A program made the translations under genes and the position numbers. The notes under the pieces are model-generated. The model had not been told where the DNA came from, made no database searches, and was given only the letters and a program-made list of their open reading frames with translations. From Vannielia litorea (lineage in GTDB: Bacteria; Pseudomonadota; Alphaproteobacteria; Rhodobacterales; Rhodobacteraceae), in NCBI RefSeq assembly GCF_900142295.1, contig NZ_FSRL01000001.1:248001-312000 (forward strand): a stretch of 64,000 nt of DNA, given 5' to 3'. Shown here piece by piece: positions 42,703-51,727 of this stretch; position 1 is the stretch's first letter, and every line of letters begins with the position of its first letter.

Positions 42703-43410
42703 ATGGACAACAGGCTTGCAGACTTACAACGATTTTATGAGCTTATGGCTGAACTGGATAGCTACATCGAGGGGAAGCATCTGCTTCGAGACTGCCATGG
42801 CCGCATGAACTGGCCTATGCGCGGCGTGTACTTTTTCTTCGAAGACGGTGAAGTGCGCGGCCAATCAGGTAACGGGCCGCGCGTGGTGCGGGTCGGCACG
42901 CACGCGCTTAAATCCGGTTCCCGCACAAGCCTTTGGAAACGGCTTTCGCAGCACAAGGGCGTTGCGCTATCTGGCGGTGGCAATCATCGTGGTTCGATTT
43001 TCCGTTTGATTGTCGGCACGGCTCTTCTCGAACGTGATGGCCTTACGTCCGAGAGTTGGGACAATCGGAAATCAACCGCTCCCCGCGAAGTGCGCCTTGC
43101 AGAGCAACACATAGAACAATTGGTTAGCGGCGTGATCGGGGCGATGCCGTTCTTGTGGCTCGATGTCGGCGATGACCCTGGCGCAGAAAGCGAGCGCGGT
43201 ATCATCGAGCGGGGTTCCATCGCCCTTTTAAGCAATTGGCGGAAAGAGCCCATCGATCCTCCGTCATCTTCCTGGCTTGGGAAATATTGCAACCGTGAGC
43301 GTATTCGTTCGTCGGGTCTATGGAATTCGAACCATGTGGATGAGGCCTACGATCCAAACTTTCTTGACGTTCTTGAAAGCCGCGTCGAGCAAATAAGGAG
43401 ACGTCGATGA
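42703..43410 (+). CDS. GIY-YIG nuclease-like protein
   Basis: A 235-residue protein. MRGVYFFFEDGE near residue 44 and RVVRVGTHAL near residue 66 look like the two strands of a GIY-YIG fold. Then LWKRLSQHKG carries the Arg and His, GGGNHRGSIFR follows, and a Glu-rich ESERGIIERGSIALLSNW carries the late acidic residue and Asn. The catalytic Tyr of the first strand is present; the second strand has Val-Gly. Its stop overlaps the next ATG by four bases, so it works with the DUF6884-like protein. A nucleic-acid-cutting role, probably defence, is inferred. Confidence 0.65.
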   Translation: MDNRLADLQRFYELMAELDSYIEGKHLLRDCHGRMNWPMRGVYFFFEDGEVRGQSGNGPRVVRVGTHALKSGSRTSLWKRLSQHKGVALSGGGNHRGSIFRLIVGTALLERDGLTSESWDNRKSTAPREVRLAEQHIEQLVSGVIGAMPFLWLDVGDDPGAESERGIIERGSIALLSNWRKEPIDPPSSSWLGKYCNRERIRSSGLWNSNHVDEAYDPNFLDVLESRVEQIRRRR

Positions 43411-44066
43411 TTGTGGTCATTCAATGCGCTGGCTCCAAGCTTGCTAATGCCGGAAGCCTTAGCACGCCGGACGGCAGAAGTGTTCGCTTCGTCGCCCATC
43501 CAGAACTTGCGCCGGATGATGGCGAATTTTACGCAAGGCCGGATGATGAAGCGGACAAGGGTAGATCATGGCGCGATCTGCTGCGTGACATCAATCGCGG
43601 TTTGGCGGCGGCATCGCCAAATCTGCTGGCGGCAGGAGACCTCTATCGGCCTGCCGCCTATCGAGGCCTGTTAGAGTATGCAGGACGCGAAAAGCTCTAC
43701 ATCCTTTCCGCTGGCTGGGGGCTGATACGTTCAGATTTCCTGCTGCCCGAATATGACATTACCTTCTCGGGACAAGTCGATACCTACAAACGGCGACGGA
43801 AACCGGATCGCTATCGGGATTTTTCCATGCTGCCGCCAAACTGGCTTGAGCCGCTCTTGTTCTTTGGCAGCAAGGACTATCTGCCGCTCTTCCGCGAACT
43901 GAGCGCAGATCATCGCGGTCAACGGGTCGTCCTGTTTAGATCGGCGGAGCCCCCAGAAGTCCCCGACTGCGTAGCAGTGCGGTTTGAAACCAACCGTAGG
44001 ACGAATTGGCATTACGAGGCAGTCGAACGCTACATAGCTGGCAATCTTCAACTTCCCGTCCGATAG
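43407..44066 (+). CDS. DUF6884/YaaA-like protein
   Basis: A 219-residue protein. It starts IVVIQCAGSKLANAGSL, then GDLYRPAAYRGLLEYA, and YILSAGWGLIRSDFLLPEYD: the C-x2-SK, A-x2-LY, and SA-x-GL-(x)n-YD pattern of DUF6884 and related YaaA-type proteins. The function of the family is not settled; relatives include DNA-damage-linked and nucleobase-handling proteins. It is translationally coupled to the GIY-YIG-like gene, and a terminator hairpin follows. Confidence 0.65.
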   Translation: MIVVIQCAGSKLANAGSLSTPDGRSVRFVAHPELAPDDGEFYARPDDEADKGRSWRDLLRDINRGLAAASPNLLAAGDLYRPAAYRGLLEYAGREKLYILSAGWGLIRSDFLLPEYDITFSGQVDTYKRRRKPDRYRDFSMLPPNWLEPLLFFGSKDYLPLFRELSADHRGQRVVLFRSAEPPEVPDCVAVRFETNRRTNWHYEAVERYIAGNLQLPVR

Positions 44067-44074
44067 GACGCTGA

Positions 44075-44098
44075 GCGGCTGGCCATCAGGCCAGCCGC
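44075..44098. terminator. Bidirectional terminator hairpin
   Basis: A perfect ten-base stem GCGGCTGGCC-ATCA-GGCCAGCCGC, followed by AAATTTT. It lies between the convergent DUF6884-like and ardC genes and could end both. Confidence 0.8.
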
Positions 44099-44125
44099 GA
44101 AATTTTCTGGATGTGGAGCCGCCGC

Positions 44126-45034
44126 TTAAGCGGCGACTCCTTCGGCTTGTTCTTCCTCGATCAGCGGTTGTAGTCCGTGTAGGAAGTCTGCGGCGCGCTG
44201 CGCATGGGCGGCGGCGGCGAAAATCGCGCGCTTGTCGTCCTTCAAGACCTTGAGCCAACTTTTAATATAGGCGGCATGATCCATGCGAGGTTCGGGCGTT
44301 AGCTCCAGATCAGCGCAAAGGAAAGCCGCGCCAAGTTCGGCGACCAGCTCTTCGCGGGCGTAGCCTTCATCACCCCAACGCTTCCGGCCAAAGTCGCGGT
44401 CAAGGCGGGTTTTGTGCTTCGTCCAGTGGGTCAGCTCATGGGCAAGCGTGGCGTAGAAGCTCTCAGGGCTGCGGAAGGTTTCGAAAACTGGCATCTGCAC
44501 ATGATCGCTGCCGCCGCTATAGTGTGCGCTGTTCCCGCCGTGGCGGATGTCTGCGCCAGTGTTCCCGAAAAACTCTTCCGCGTGGCTGATCCGCAAGGCG
44601 GGGTCAATCACGGGCTCGGGCTTCGCATAGTAATGCTCGGGCAAGCCTTCGATCTGCTCGACATTGAAAACGCTGTAGCCCTTCATGAAAGGGATTTTGC
44701 GCTCTTCCTCGCTGCCATCGTCCTGCTCTTCGGTCTTGGTGATGGTGTTCGCATAGACCACCAGATTGCCGCGTTCGCCCTTCTTGACGTGCGCGCCAAG
44801 CTCCTTGGCTTGTTTGAAAGTCATCCAGTATGGGGAGAGATACCCCGCCTCAACGCTCGCTCCCCACAGCATCAGCACGTTGATTCCGTTGTAGGGCATG
44901 CCGTTGTGCCGTAGGGGCTTGGTGATCTTGCCTTCAAGGTTTCCAGCGTTCCACGGCTTGAGCCAAGACAGCTCGCCCTTCTCCAGATCGGCAATAATCT
45001 TGTCTGTTACTTTCTGATAAACATCTGCTTTCAT
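44126..45034 (-). CDS. ardC: ArdC-type antirestriction protein
   Basis: A 302-residue protein. The N-terminal ssDNA-binding domain reads YQKVTDKIIADLEKGELSW and GMPYNGINVLMLW; the C-terminal metalloprotease-like domain has HELTHWTKH (HExxH) near residue 190, followed by a downstream acidic ligand in YAREELVAEL. ArdC proteins protect incoming single-stranded element DNA from host restriction. The start at 45034 has AAGGAGAA seven bases upstream; the longer frame to 45163 is not supported. Confidence 0.9.
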   Translation of the reverse strand: MKADVYQKVTDKIIADLEKGELSWLKPWNAGNLEGKITKPLRHNGMPYNGINVLMLWGASVEAGYLSPYWMTFKQAKELGAHVKKGERGNLVVYANTITKTEEQDDGSEEERKIPFMKGYSVFNVEQIEGLPEHYYAKPEPVIDPALRISHAEEFFGNTGADIRHGGNSAHYSGGSDHVQMPVFETFRSPESFYATLAHELTHWTKHKTRLDRDFGRKRWGDEGYAREELVAELGAAFLCADLELTPEPRMDHAAYIKSWLKVLKDDKRAIFAAAAHAQRAADFLHGLQPLIEEEQAEGVAA

Positions 45035-45480
45035 TTTTTTTTCTCCTTTGTTCGGTTGCGCATGCAACCGAACTGCCCCTCTGGCGAAGAGAGGGGGGAG
45101 ACCGTCCAGACCGAAGGCCATGGTGGGTGGTGCGGGCGCAGCCGAAGGCGAGCCACGGCCCATGGCCTTCGCCCAAAGCCGTAGCGAAGGGCTTGGTCTT
45201 GACGGGGGATGGGCCGTCAGGCCCCAATGAAAGAGAAGGGTGTCAGCCGTTCATGGCTGGCGAAAAGTGTGCAAGGGATGGAAGCCGCATGGCCGAGACT
45301 TCAGGCTCGGTTCACGACAGCCCGACCCGCAAGGGATGCGCGCAAATGCATCCGTATGGCCTACTTTTTATCGCAAGTTTTCATGGACTTAAGTTGCGAG
45401 CTCTATATATTGAACAACCAGAAAAAGTATGTTCTGGACGCCTCGGCTAGACCTGAACGATAGTGATAACGAGAAAGAAT
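45035..45480. other. Structured gene-free region upstream of ardC and the helicase-nuclease
   Basis: A divergent promoter region with several hairpins: CCCCTCT-N7-AGAGGGG near 45076-45096, the 12-base inverted repeat CGAAGGCCATGG/CCATGGCCTTCG (45112-45123 and 45160-45171), and CTTCGC/GCGAAG just after it. The last 100 bp before the helicase gene is AT-rich and would hold its promoter. Short frames here show no ribosome site or protein-like pattern. Confidence 0.5.
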
Positions 45481-45492
45481 GAGAGCAGTCGA

Positions 45493-47970
45493 ATGCCGAT
45501 AGATTTTGACGACCTTCTGGATGACGATGATTCAATCGTCACGGACCCCAGAGATATTTTTCTGACGCTGGATCGAGACAAAGCGTTTGCATTTCCTCGC
45601 GACATCCAAACGGAAGTCATGAAAGAGTGGTACGGGAATAGAGATCAACCGGACACTGTAATCAAACTAAATGTTGGTAGCGGCAAAACTCTGGTTGGGC
45701 TCTTACTTCTGCAAAGTTCGCTGAATGAACAAGTCGCACCCGCCGTCTATATCGCACCCGACAAGCAACTCGTCGATCAAATTATTGCCGAAGCGAACGC
45801 GCTTGGGATCGAAACGACTGACGATCCTCATGACGCGGATTTTCAGTCGGGTGAAAGTATCTTAGTTACGACAATCCATCGGCTGTTTAACGGGAAATCT
45901 ATATTTGGAGTTGGCGCAGAAGGTGTGAAGATAAAGTTGGGTTCCGTCGTGATCGATGATGCCCATGCCTGTATTGCGACTGTTACAGAGCAATTCAGGA
46001 TAGAGCTTCCCAACACGCATGCGGCCTATCAGGAAATCCTCAAGATCGTTGAACCCGACTTGAGAAGGCAAAGCCATGCTCGCTTCCTCGATGTTCAGTC
46101 GAGTGATCCGCGTGCGATAATGGAAGTGCCATACTGGGCCTGGGCAAAGGCGCAGGAAGAAATAATGCAGGCCTTGCATAGCCGCAAGAACGACGACGAG
46201 CTGAAGTTTTCCTACCCGCTTCTTCGCGACATCCTACACCTCTGTCGGTGCGTGATAGGCGGTCAAAAACTAGAAATCGAGCCAGATTGCCCACCAACCG
46301 ATCTTATTCGCGCATTTTCTCGTGCGAAGCGTAGAATATACATGACCGCAACGCTTTCCGATGACAGCGTTCTGGTGACACATTTCGGGGCTGACCCCAA
46401 CAAACTTTCTGATCCGATCGTTCCTACGTCCTCCCAATCCATGGGCGAGCGCATGATCCTTATGCCCCAAGAACTGAACCCCGAAATCACCATGAAGGAA
46501 ATCAAGGGGCTTCTGGTCGATCTAGCGGAAGAAGAAAATGTCGTTGTTATTGTCCCGTCCAAAAGTGCCTCGGAGGATTGGAAGGATGTTGCCGACCAGA
46601 TTCTAACTGCGGGTAACGTCGTGGATGGCGTGGAGAAGCTTCGCGAAGGCCATGTAGGTCTGACGGTTCTCGTAAACAGATATGACGGGATCGATCTGCC
46701 CCACGACGCCTGCCGCGTCCTGGTAATATATAACCTGCCAGAAGTAGCATCGTTTTCGGACCTGACAGATATGGCTGTCTTGAGCGACTCGCAAACCGGA
46801 CTGCGGCGTCAGATGCAGCGGATCGAACAAGGCATGGGGCGCGGTGTGCGTTCCAACGACGATTACTGTGTCGTCTTGCTCGCCGGATCGAAGCTTACGC
46901 GGCGCGTGAAGTCACCGGACGGACTCAAGTTGTTGACTCCCGCCACGCAGGCACAGCTCGATCTTTCAAAGAAGATCGCCAAGCAACTTGATGGCGTTGA
47001 CATCAAAGGAATTTCAGACGTTATTGACCAGTGCCTTAAGCGTGATCCCTCTTGGGTGAAGGTCAGTAAGAAAACGCTGCTGAAGGCGCAGGCCCAGACG
47101 GGTCTGGTTCTTGATAAAGCCAGTGTTGCGGTGCGACTTGCTTTTGACACAGCCCGCTCAGGCGATTACAAGGCCGCCGCCGAGCTACTCAGCGCCGCGG
47201 CAAACAAAGCACAGGATGACGATGAGAAAGCATGGCTTATGTCGAAATTGGCAGGCATGCAAAATCACCTAAATCCTGCGACGTCGCAGAAAACCTTACT
47301 GGCGGCACACAAACTTAATCCGAACGTCCTTCGGCCAATCGAGGGTATCGCCTATCAAAAGCTGGCCACCCAGAAAGGCGCGCAAGCTGCTGAAGTCCAG
47401 TCTTATCATCAGGAACGATTCCTTGAAGCGGCAGACCGAATACTGGAAGTCAACCAGCTTACAGACGAGTTGCGCTTTCAAAGCGTGACGCCGGATAAAT
47501 TCGAGGCAGCGATCAATGATCTCGCGCGTTTCATCGGTCTTCACTCCCAACGACCTGAAAAACAGTTCAATGATGGACCGGATAATCTTTGGGCTCTACC
47601 GGGCGGTTCATTTCTTGTAATCGAATGCAAGAACAATGCGACCTCGGAGAGTGGAATATCCAAAAGCGACTTGGGACAGCTCGATCAGGCTATGTCTTGG
47701 TTCTTCGGCAAGTACACGAAAGCTGCAATCGGAACACCCATAATGATACATCCGCTTCGGAAGCTCGGCGAGGGGGCGTCCGAAGTGGAAGGCATGCGGA
47801 TCATCACAGAAAAGGAACTGAAAAAGTTGCGGAAGGCGCTCTCGGAGTTTGCGAAGTCGCTTGGTGATCCTGATATTCTGAATAGCCAGAAGCAAATAAA
47901 TGAGTTGCTCGCATCCCACGGCTTCAACGGCGATGAGTTCTTGAAACGGTATACGACAACCCTAAAATGA
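45493..47970 (+). CDS. DExH helicase fused to a PD-(D/E)XK nuclease-like domain
   Basis: An 825-residue protein (835 with GTG at 45463). The helicase motor occupies about residues 35-510: Walker A NVGSGKTLVGLL, IAPDKQ, Walker B VIDDAHA (a DDAH box), YMTATLSDDS, and motif VI IEQGMGRGVRS, as in the DinG/XPD-like group. Residues about 535-640 are helical repeats, TPR-like (SGDYKAAAELLSAAAN). The C-terminal part has GPDNLW and FLVIECKNNA, with Glu and Asp upstream in AINDLARF, matching a PD-(D/E)XK nuclease core. No partner gene is coupled to it. A single-protein defence role is inferred. Confidence 0.75.
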   Translation: MPIDFDDLLDDDDSIVTDPRDIFLTLDRDKAFAFPRDIQTEVMKEWYGNRDQPDTVIKLNVGSGKTLVGLLLLQSSLNEQVAPAVYIAPDKQLVDQIIAEANALGIETTDDPHDADFQSGESILVTTIHRLFNGKSIFGVGAEGVKIKLGSVVIDDAHACIATVTEQFRIELPNTHAAYQEILKIVEPDLRRQSHARFLDVQSSDPRAIMEVPYWAWAKAQEEIMQALHSRKNDDELKFSYPLLRDILHLCRCVIGGQKLEIEPDCPPTDLIRAFSRAKRRIYMTATLSDDSVLVTHFGADPNKLSDPIVPTSSQSMGERMILMPQELNPEITMKEIKGLLVDLAEEENVVVIVPSKSASEDWKDVADQILTAGNVVDGVEKLREGHVGLTVLVNRYDGIDLPHDACRVLVIYNLPEVASFSDLTDMAVLSDSQTGLRRQMQRIEQGMGRGVRSNDDYCVVLLAGSKLTRRVKSPDGLKLLTPATQAQLDLSKKIAKQLDGVDIKGISDVIDQCLKRDPSWVKVSKKTLLKAQAQTGLVLDKASVAVRLAFDTARSGDYKAAAELLSAAANKAQDDDEKAWLMSKLAGMQNHLNPATSQKTLLAAHKLNPNVLRPIEGIAYQKLATQKGAQAAEVQSYHQERFLEAADRILEVNQLTDELRFQSVTPDKFEAAINDLARFIGLHSQRPEKQFNDGPDNLWALPGGSFLVIECKNNATSESGISKSDLGQLDQAMSWFFGKYTKAAIGTPIMIHPLRKLGEGASEVEGMRIITEKELKKLRKALSEFAKSLGDPDILNSQKQINELLASHGFNGDEFLKRYTTTLK

Positions 47971-48063
47971 CGCTGTTACGGCAAAGGACTTGGGTGATCT
48001 GCCGTTGAAATGACAGTGAGTGATCGTGCAGCCTGCGCAAGTGAGCAACAGAGTAAATATGCG

Positions 48064-49812
48064 CTAGATTTCGCGGACATTCACCAAAGCACCTTGCTCC
48101 TCAAGATGAGCTTTCAAACGCGTCGCCTGGCTTCTGGGTGCGGCTATAACCAGCAGCTTTTCTGCGCGCGATGCCGCCACGTACAGCTTTCTGGCGTTCT
48201 CGGCTTGCTCAGCAGGCTCGCCCGTCAGCAAGAAATCGAGAATTCCTCCTAAGGTTCTTGATGTCGTCACCACACACACGGCAGGAAATTGCATACCCTT
48301 GACCGAATGGATCGTACGCGCAAAGACAGTGTCCGCTGGAGCGTCTGCAAGCAGGCCTTCGAGACCTGCATTCCAACTCAGTTTTTGTGAGATCGATTGA
48401 CCATCATCGATGCAAAGTTCGCGCCCCAGCACTTCTTTGGCAGCGCGGTGCCAACCACGGGCATCTCCATGAACATCTGGGGAGAATCGAAGCATCCGCA
48501 TTACTGCAATCACTTGCGAGCGCCAACTGACCGGATCTATGCCGTTATCTGCGACGTATTGATGATAGGACGCGCCGCCAAGTTTGCCTTCAAGGCTCAA
48601 GAATAATTCATGGGCGCTGTCCATGGCCTTCCTCATTTCGATGTAACCAGCGGCAAAGTGAAATTCCGAGACCGCCTCTGCAAGACGAAGAGTGCGGTGA
48701 GCGGAACCTGTCACTTTGGGCTGACCTGACGCAGCGGCTCCACTCGCCTTTGTGGAAGCGACAATCGGGGCGGAAGAAGGATGGATATGAGCGTCGCGTA
48801 AAATGGCGGAGAATGTCTCTCCTATTAAGGGCGGAACGCTAGTGCCTCCGTAGGCCAGAATCTCGACAGGTGCGGCATGTTCCTTATGTGCTCCAAGCGC
48901 TTGATCAGAATCGCCCCGCACAGCGATAGGGCGAAATCCGGAGACGGCCTTGCAGATATCGGGGGAAGAACGAAAGTTCCCGCTGACCTTCTTGCGCTGC
49001 TCGGCAGGAAAGGTCTCGGCAAATGAATAGAGGTGGTCTGTAACCCCGCCGCGAAATTCGTAAATCGCCTGATTGGGATCGCACACTACTTTGGTCGGAA
49101 GGCCGGAGTCGCGGAGCCATGTAATGATTCTTAGATCATCAGGGTTACAGTCCTGCGCTTCATCAACGATCACTTCACAAAAGCGCCCTTTCAGCGCGAG
49201 CGCGATCCTTTGCGCGGCCTCTGCGTTTGATATTCTCTGCAAGGCGAGCGACCGTGCTTCATCAAAGCCGAGATGGCCACGCGCGAGGAGGTTCTCTCGT
49301 ATGCGTCTCGCCGTCGTTTGATAGGCCTGCACCTGATGATCGGACTTTTGAGTGACATCAAAGCCCTTGGATTTTGCCTCCGCCGGATAGATCGCGCCTG
49401 TCTCGGGGCAAAAACAAGATAGCGGCAGGGATTGCGCACCATCAAATGGCTCGACAGAAAGCCCTGCCATATCGGCAATCAGGCGAGGCCGAACAGTTGC
49501 GCCAGGCAGTCCGAATGGCGCGACGAGGAACTGCCAGACAAAACTGTCGAACGTTCCAATAAAATTTGGGAAGACAGGCGCCGGCAGCAATCGCTCCTGC
49601 GAAAGTCGGGTCTCCAACTCGAAGACTGCGGCATGGGTGAAAGACAAAAAGGCGATGCCTCTTCCGTGTCCCAATGCGCCGAAGAGCTTGCGGGCGCGTT
49701 CGATCAGAATTCTAGTTTTTCCGGCTCCTGGACACGCATCAACAAAAGCCGAACCGTCAAGCCCTATGACAGCGCGCTGCTCTTCTGTTGGCGTGAAAGG
49801 CTTTGGCGTCAT
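48064..49812 (-). CDS. gajB: UvrD/PcrA-like helicase, GajB of a Gabija-like system
   Basis: A 582-residue SF1 helicase. Walker A is DACPGAGKTRIL, motif Ia LSFTHAAVFEL, Walker B VDEAQDCNPDDL, motif III VVCDPNQAIYEFRGG, motif V TIHSVKGMQFPAVCV and motif VI LYVAASRAEKLLVIAAP. In Gabija defence, GajB partners an OLD-family nuclease to destroy phage DNA. Its ATG overlaps the stop of the OLD gene by four bases. Somewhat longer than typical GajB (about 500). Confidence 0.85.
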   Translation of the reverse strand: MTPKPFTPTEEQRAVIGLDGSAFVDACPGAGKTRILIERARKLFGALGHGRGIAFLSFTHAAVFELETRLSQERLLPAPVFPNFIGTFDSFVWQFLVAPFGLPGATVRPRLIADMAGLSVEPFDGAQSLPLSCFCPETGAIYPAEAKSKGFDVTQKSDHQVQAYQTTARRIRENLLARGHLGFDEARSLALQRISNAEAAQRIALALKGRFCEVIVDEAQDCNPDDLRIITWLRDSGLPTKVVCDPNQAIYEFRGGVTDHLYSFAETFPAEQRKKVSGNFRSSPDICKAVSGFRPIAVRGDSDQALGAHKEHAAPVEILAYGGTSVPPLIGETFSAILRDAHIHPSSAPIVASTKASGAAASGQPKVTGSAHRTLRLAEAVSEFHFAAGYIEMRKAMDSAHELFLSLEGKLGGASYHQYVADNGIDPVSWRSQVIAVMRMLRFSPDVHGDARGWHRAAKEVLGRELCIDDGQSISQKLSWNAGLEGLLADAPADTVFARTIHSVKGMQFPAVCVVTTSRTLGGILDFLLTGEPAEQAENARKLYVAASRAEKLLVIAAPRSQATRLKAHLEEQGALVNVREI

Positions 49813-51683
49813 TTGACGATGGCCTCAATCGCATCGATCAGGTATTGCGGCACCTGGAAGTCGGCGGAGTTTGCGACTTTTCCAGATAAAATCTGAGCGA
49901 AGTCTCCCTTGCGCGTGCCCTTGAATATCTCGTGGATTTCCTTTGCTTTTTCGCTCCCCTCCAAGGCTGCGGCCCTATCCCATTTCGCTTCTGATCTGGA
50001 ATGGAGTTCAAGGTAAACTTCCTTCATGATGGCGGCGTTTCCGGCGTTCAAAAGTTCGGTCTCAAGCGAATAGGTATTGATGCAAACGTCCAGATTGCCT
50101 GACGCCGCCTTGATTCTTGCCAGTTCTTCCAGTTTGTTCTTGCGGTTTTGACCAGGCAGTTCATCACCTTCATCGTCGGACGCTTTTGCATCACCATCTG
50201 TGACAATCACCAGTCTTTCGGCGATCCTGACGCCGTTATAGGGTGACAGAAGCGCTTTGGCGTAGGGTTCAAAGTCGACCCCATCGATCGGCACAAAGAC
50301 GGCTGAACGAAAAATACGAAAGTCGGCGGGCCTGTCTTTAAGCACGTGATGCTTGGCAATGGCGGGCAGGAGCAGTGCCTCGGCAATGCCTTCGACCAAA
50401 AACACCCGCCCTCCGAACAAAAGCGCGGATTTGGTGACATCGAGGTAGCGATCAATCTTGCGCCGCTCTTCATCGCTCAGTTCTAGTTTTGAGAGCGGGA
50501 TGCACCGCGACTCCGGTCGCAGTGGTTGCGCCGGTGACGGTTCCGCCTGAGCCTCGGAAATGCCTCGTGGCTCGGCGCTGTCCCCAAGGTCTGCGAGAGA
50601 TTGCTCTTCGTCCTCGGCTGGCGTCTCCGCAGTTTCTGCGGTCATGGTTTCGGGGATGATTGACTTAACGAAGACAAGGTTGCGGTTTGGCACCCAGGCC
50701 GAGAGGTTAGGAGAATGTGTGGCGACGACAACCTGTAAATTGCCTGCGGGTGCGTTCGGATCGCTCTTGGGCTTGAATGATTGTTCGGCGCGCTCTTCGA
50801 GAAAATTCAGAACGGCGGCCTGAAGTTGCGGGTGCAAGTGCGCTTCCGGCTCCTCGACAAGAAAAAGTGTTAACTCTGCATTGTCGGTCTTCTCTAGTTC
50901 CACGGCGATAATCGCCATGTATAGGAGATTGGCATAACCGTGACCGGAGTATTTCAGGTCTTCCGGTGATATACCGTGATCTGCAAGCTTGAAGCGAAGG
51001 TCGCGGGCAATGTCGATCAGGCTTTCATTTGTATTAAAACCCAATTTGGCACTTTGCCGCCGCACGCCTGCTGTCAAGTCATTGAGACCGCTCGCTACGG
51101 CGCTGTCCACGTTTCCCAGGATCGGGTTGTCCGCGCTACGGGCAAGGCTCTGCGCTACTTCGGCGGCTTCCTGGTCTCCGAGAAAGTGATTCAGGAGAGC
51201 GTGTATGCGCGTCGGATTGCCGGATGCCAATGCTAGCTTGGCATCACGGAGGGGCGGTAGATAAACATGGCGGATCATCTCATGCGAGCCTGGCTCGGGA
51301 GCGGCTTTGAAGCGCCCGCCCCACAGGGTCGGCCTAGCATATTGCGTCCGAACCGCCGCATTGTAAGTAATGCCGAAGCAGGCGCTTTGCAGGCTATCGT
51401 CCATTGTTGCCGAAAGCATTCGCCCCTGCTGCGGCGGGGTAAGGTCTTGAAAGTTGGCCTTCAACTCAAAGCTTGCAGGACTTGATCCAAATCTGATGTC
51501 GGTATGCTCGCAATAAAGCTCCCTGCGCCCACCAAGCGGTGTTGTCAGAAGCCGGATTGCATCGATGATATTGCTCTTGCCGCCATTATTTTCACCGACC
51601 AGCACTGTGAGCTTCTTTTCGAAATGGACCGTCTCCTCAGAGAAAGACCGGAAATTATTCAACTCCAATTCACTTAAATGCAT
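49809..51683 (-). CDS. gajA: OLD-family ATPase/TOPRIM nuclease, GajA of a Gabija-like system
   Basis: A 624-residue class-2 OLD protein. The ABC-type ATPase has NNFRSF at the start, Walker A VGENNGGKSNIIDAI near residue 31, a GYANLLYMAI signature-region helix, Walker B LFLVEEPEAHLHPQLQ, and VVATHSP. The TOPRIM nuclease domain follows: VFLVEGIAEALLLPAIAK (Glu) and VIVTDGDAKASDDEGDE (Asp-x-Asp). Between them is an acidic 50-residue linker rich in Glu, Ala and Pro. It is coupled to the UvrD-like gene and lies 44 bp after the restriction-enzyme gene. Confidence 0.88.
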   Translation of the reverse strand: MHLSELELNNFRSFSEETVHFEKKLTVLVGENNGGKSNIIDAIRLLTTPLGGRRELYCEHTDIRFGSSPASFELKANFQDLTPPQQGRMLSATMDDSLQSACFGITYNAAVRTQYARPTLWGGRFKAAPEPGSHEMIRHVYLPPLRDAKLALASGNPTRIHALLNHFLGDQEAAEVAQSLARSADNPILGNVDSAVASGLNDLTAGVRRQSAKLGFNTNESLIDIARDLRFKLADHGISPEDLKYSGHGYANLLYMAIIAVELEKTDNAELTLFLVEEPEAHLHPQLQAAVLNFLEERAEQSFKPKSDPNAPAGNLQVVVATHSPNLSAWVPNRNLVFVKSIIPETMTAETAETPAEDEEQSLADLGDSAEPRGISEAQAEPSPAQPLRPESRCIPLSKLELSDEERRKIDRYLDVTKSALLFGGRVFLVEGIAEALLLPAIAKHHVLKDRPADFRIFRSAVFVPIDGVDFEPYAKALLSPYNGVRIAERLVIVTDGDAKASDDEGDELPGQNRKNKLEELARIKAASGNLDVCINTYSLETELLNAGNAAIMKEVYLELHSRSEAKWDRAAALEGSEKAKEIHEIFKGTRKGDFAQILSGKVANSADFQVPQYLIDAIEAIVK

Positions 51684-51727
51684 ATCAAATTACCTACGCG
51701 CTAAATAAAGAACCTCGAGCCATCTGG

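Noticed and set aside
45035..45163. Extended ArdC start at 45163
   Set aside because: The extra 43 residues are Pro/Ala/Gly-rich and come from the hairpin region; AAGGAGAA sits correctly before 45034.
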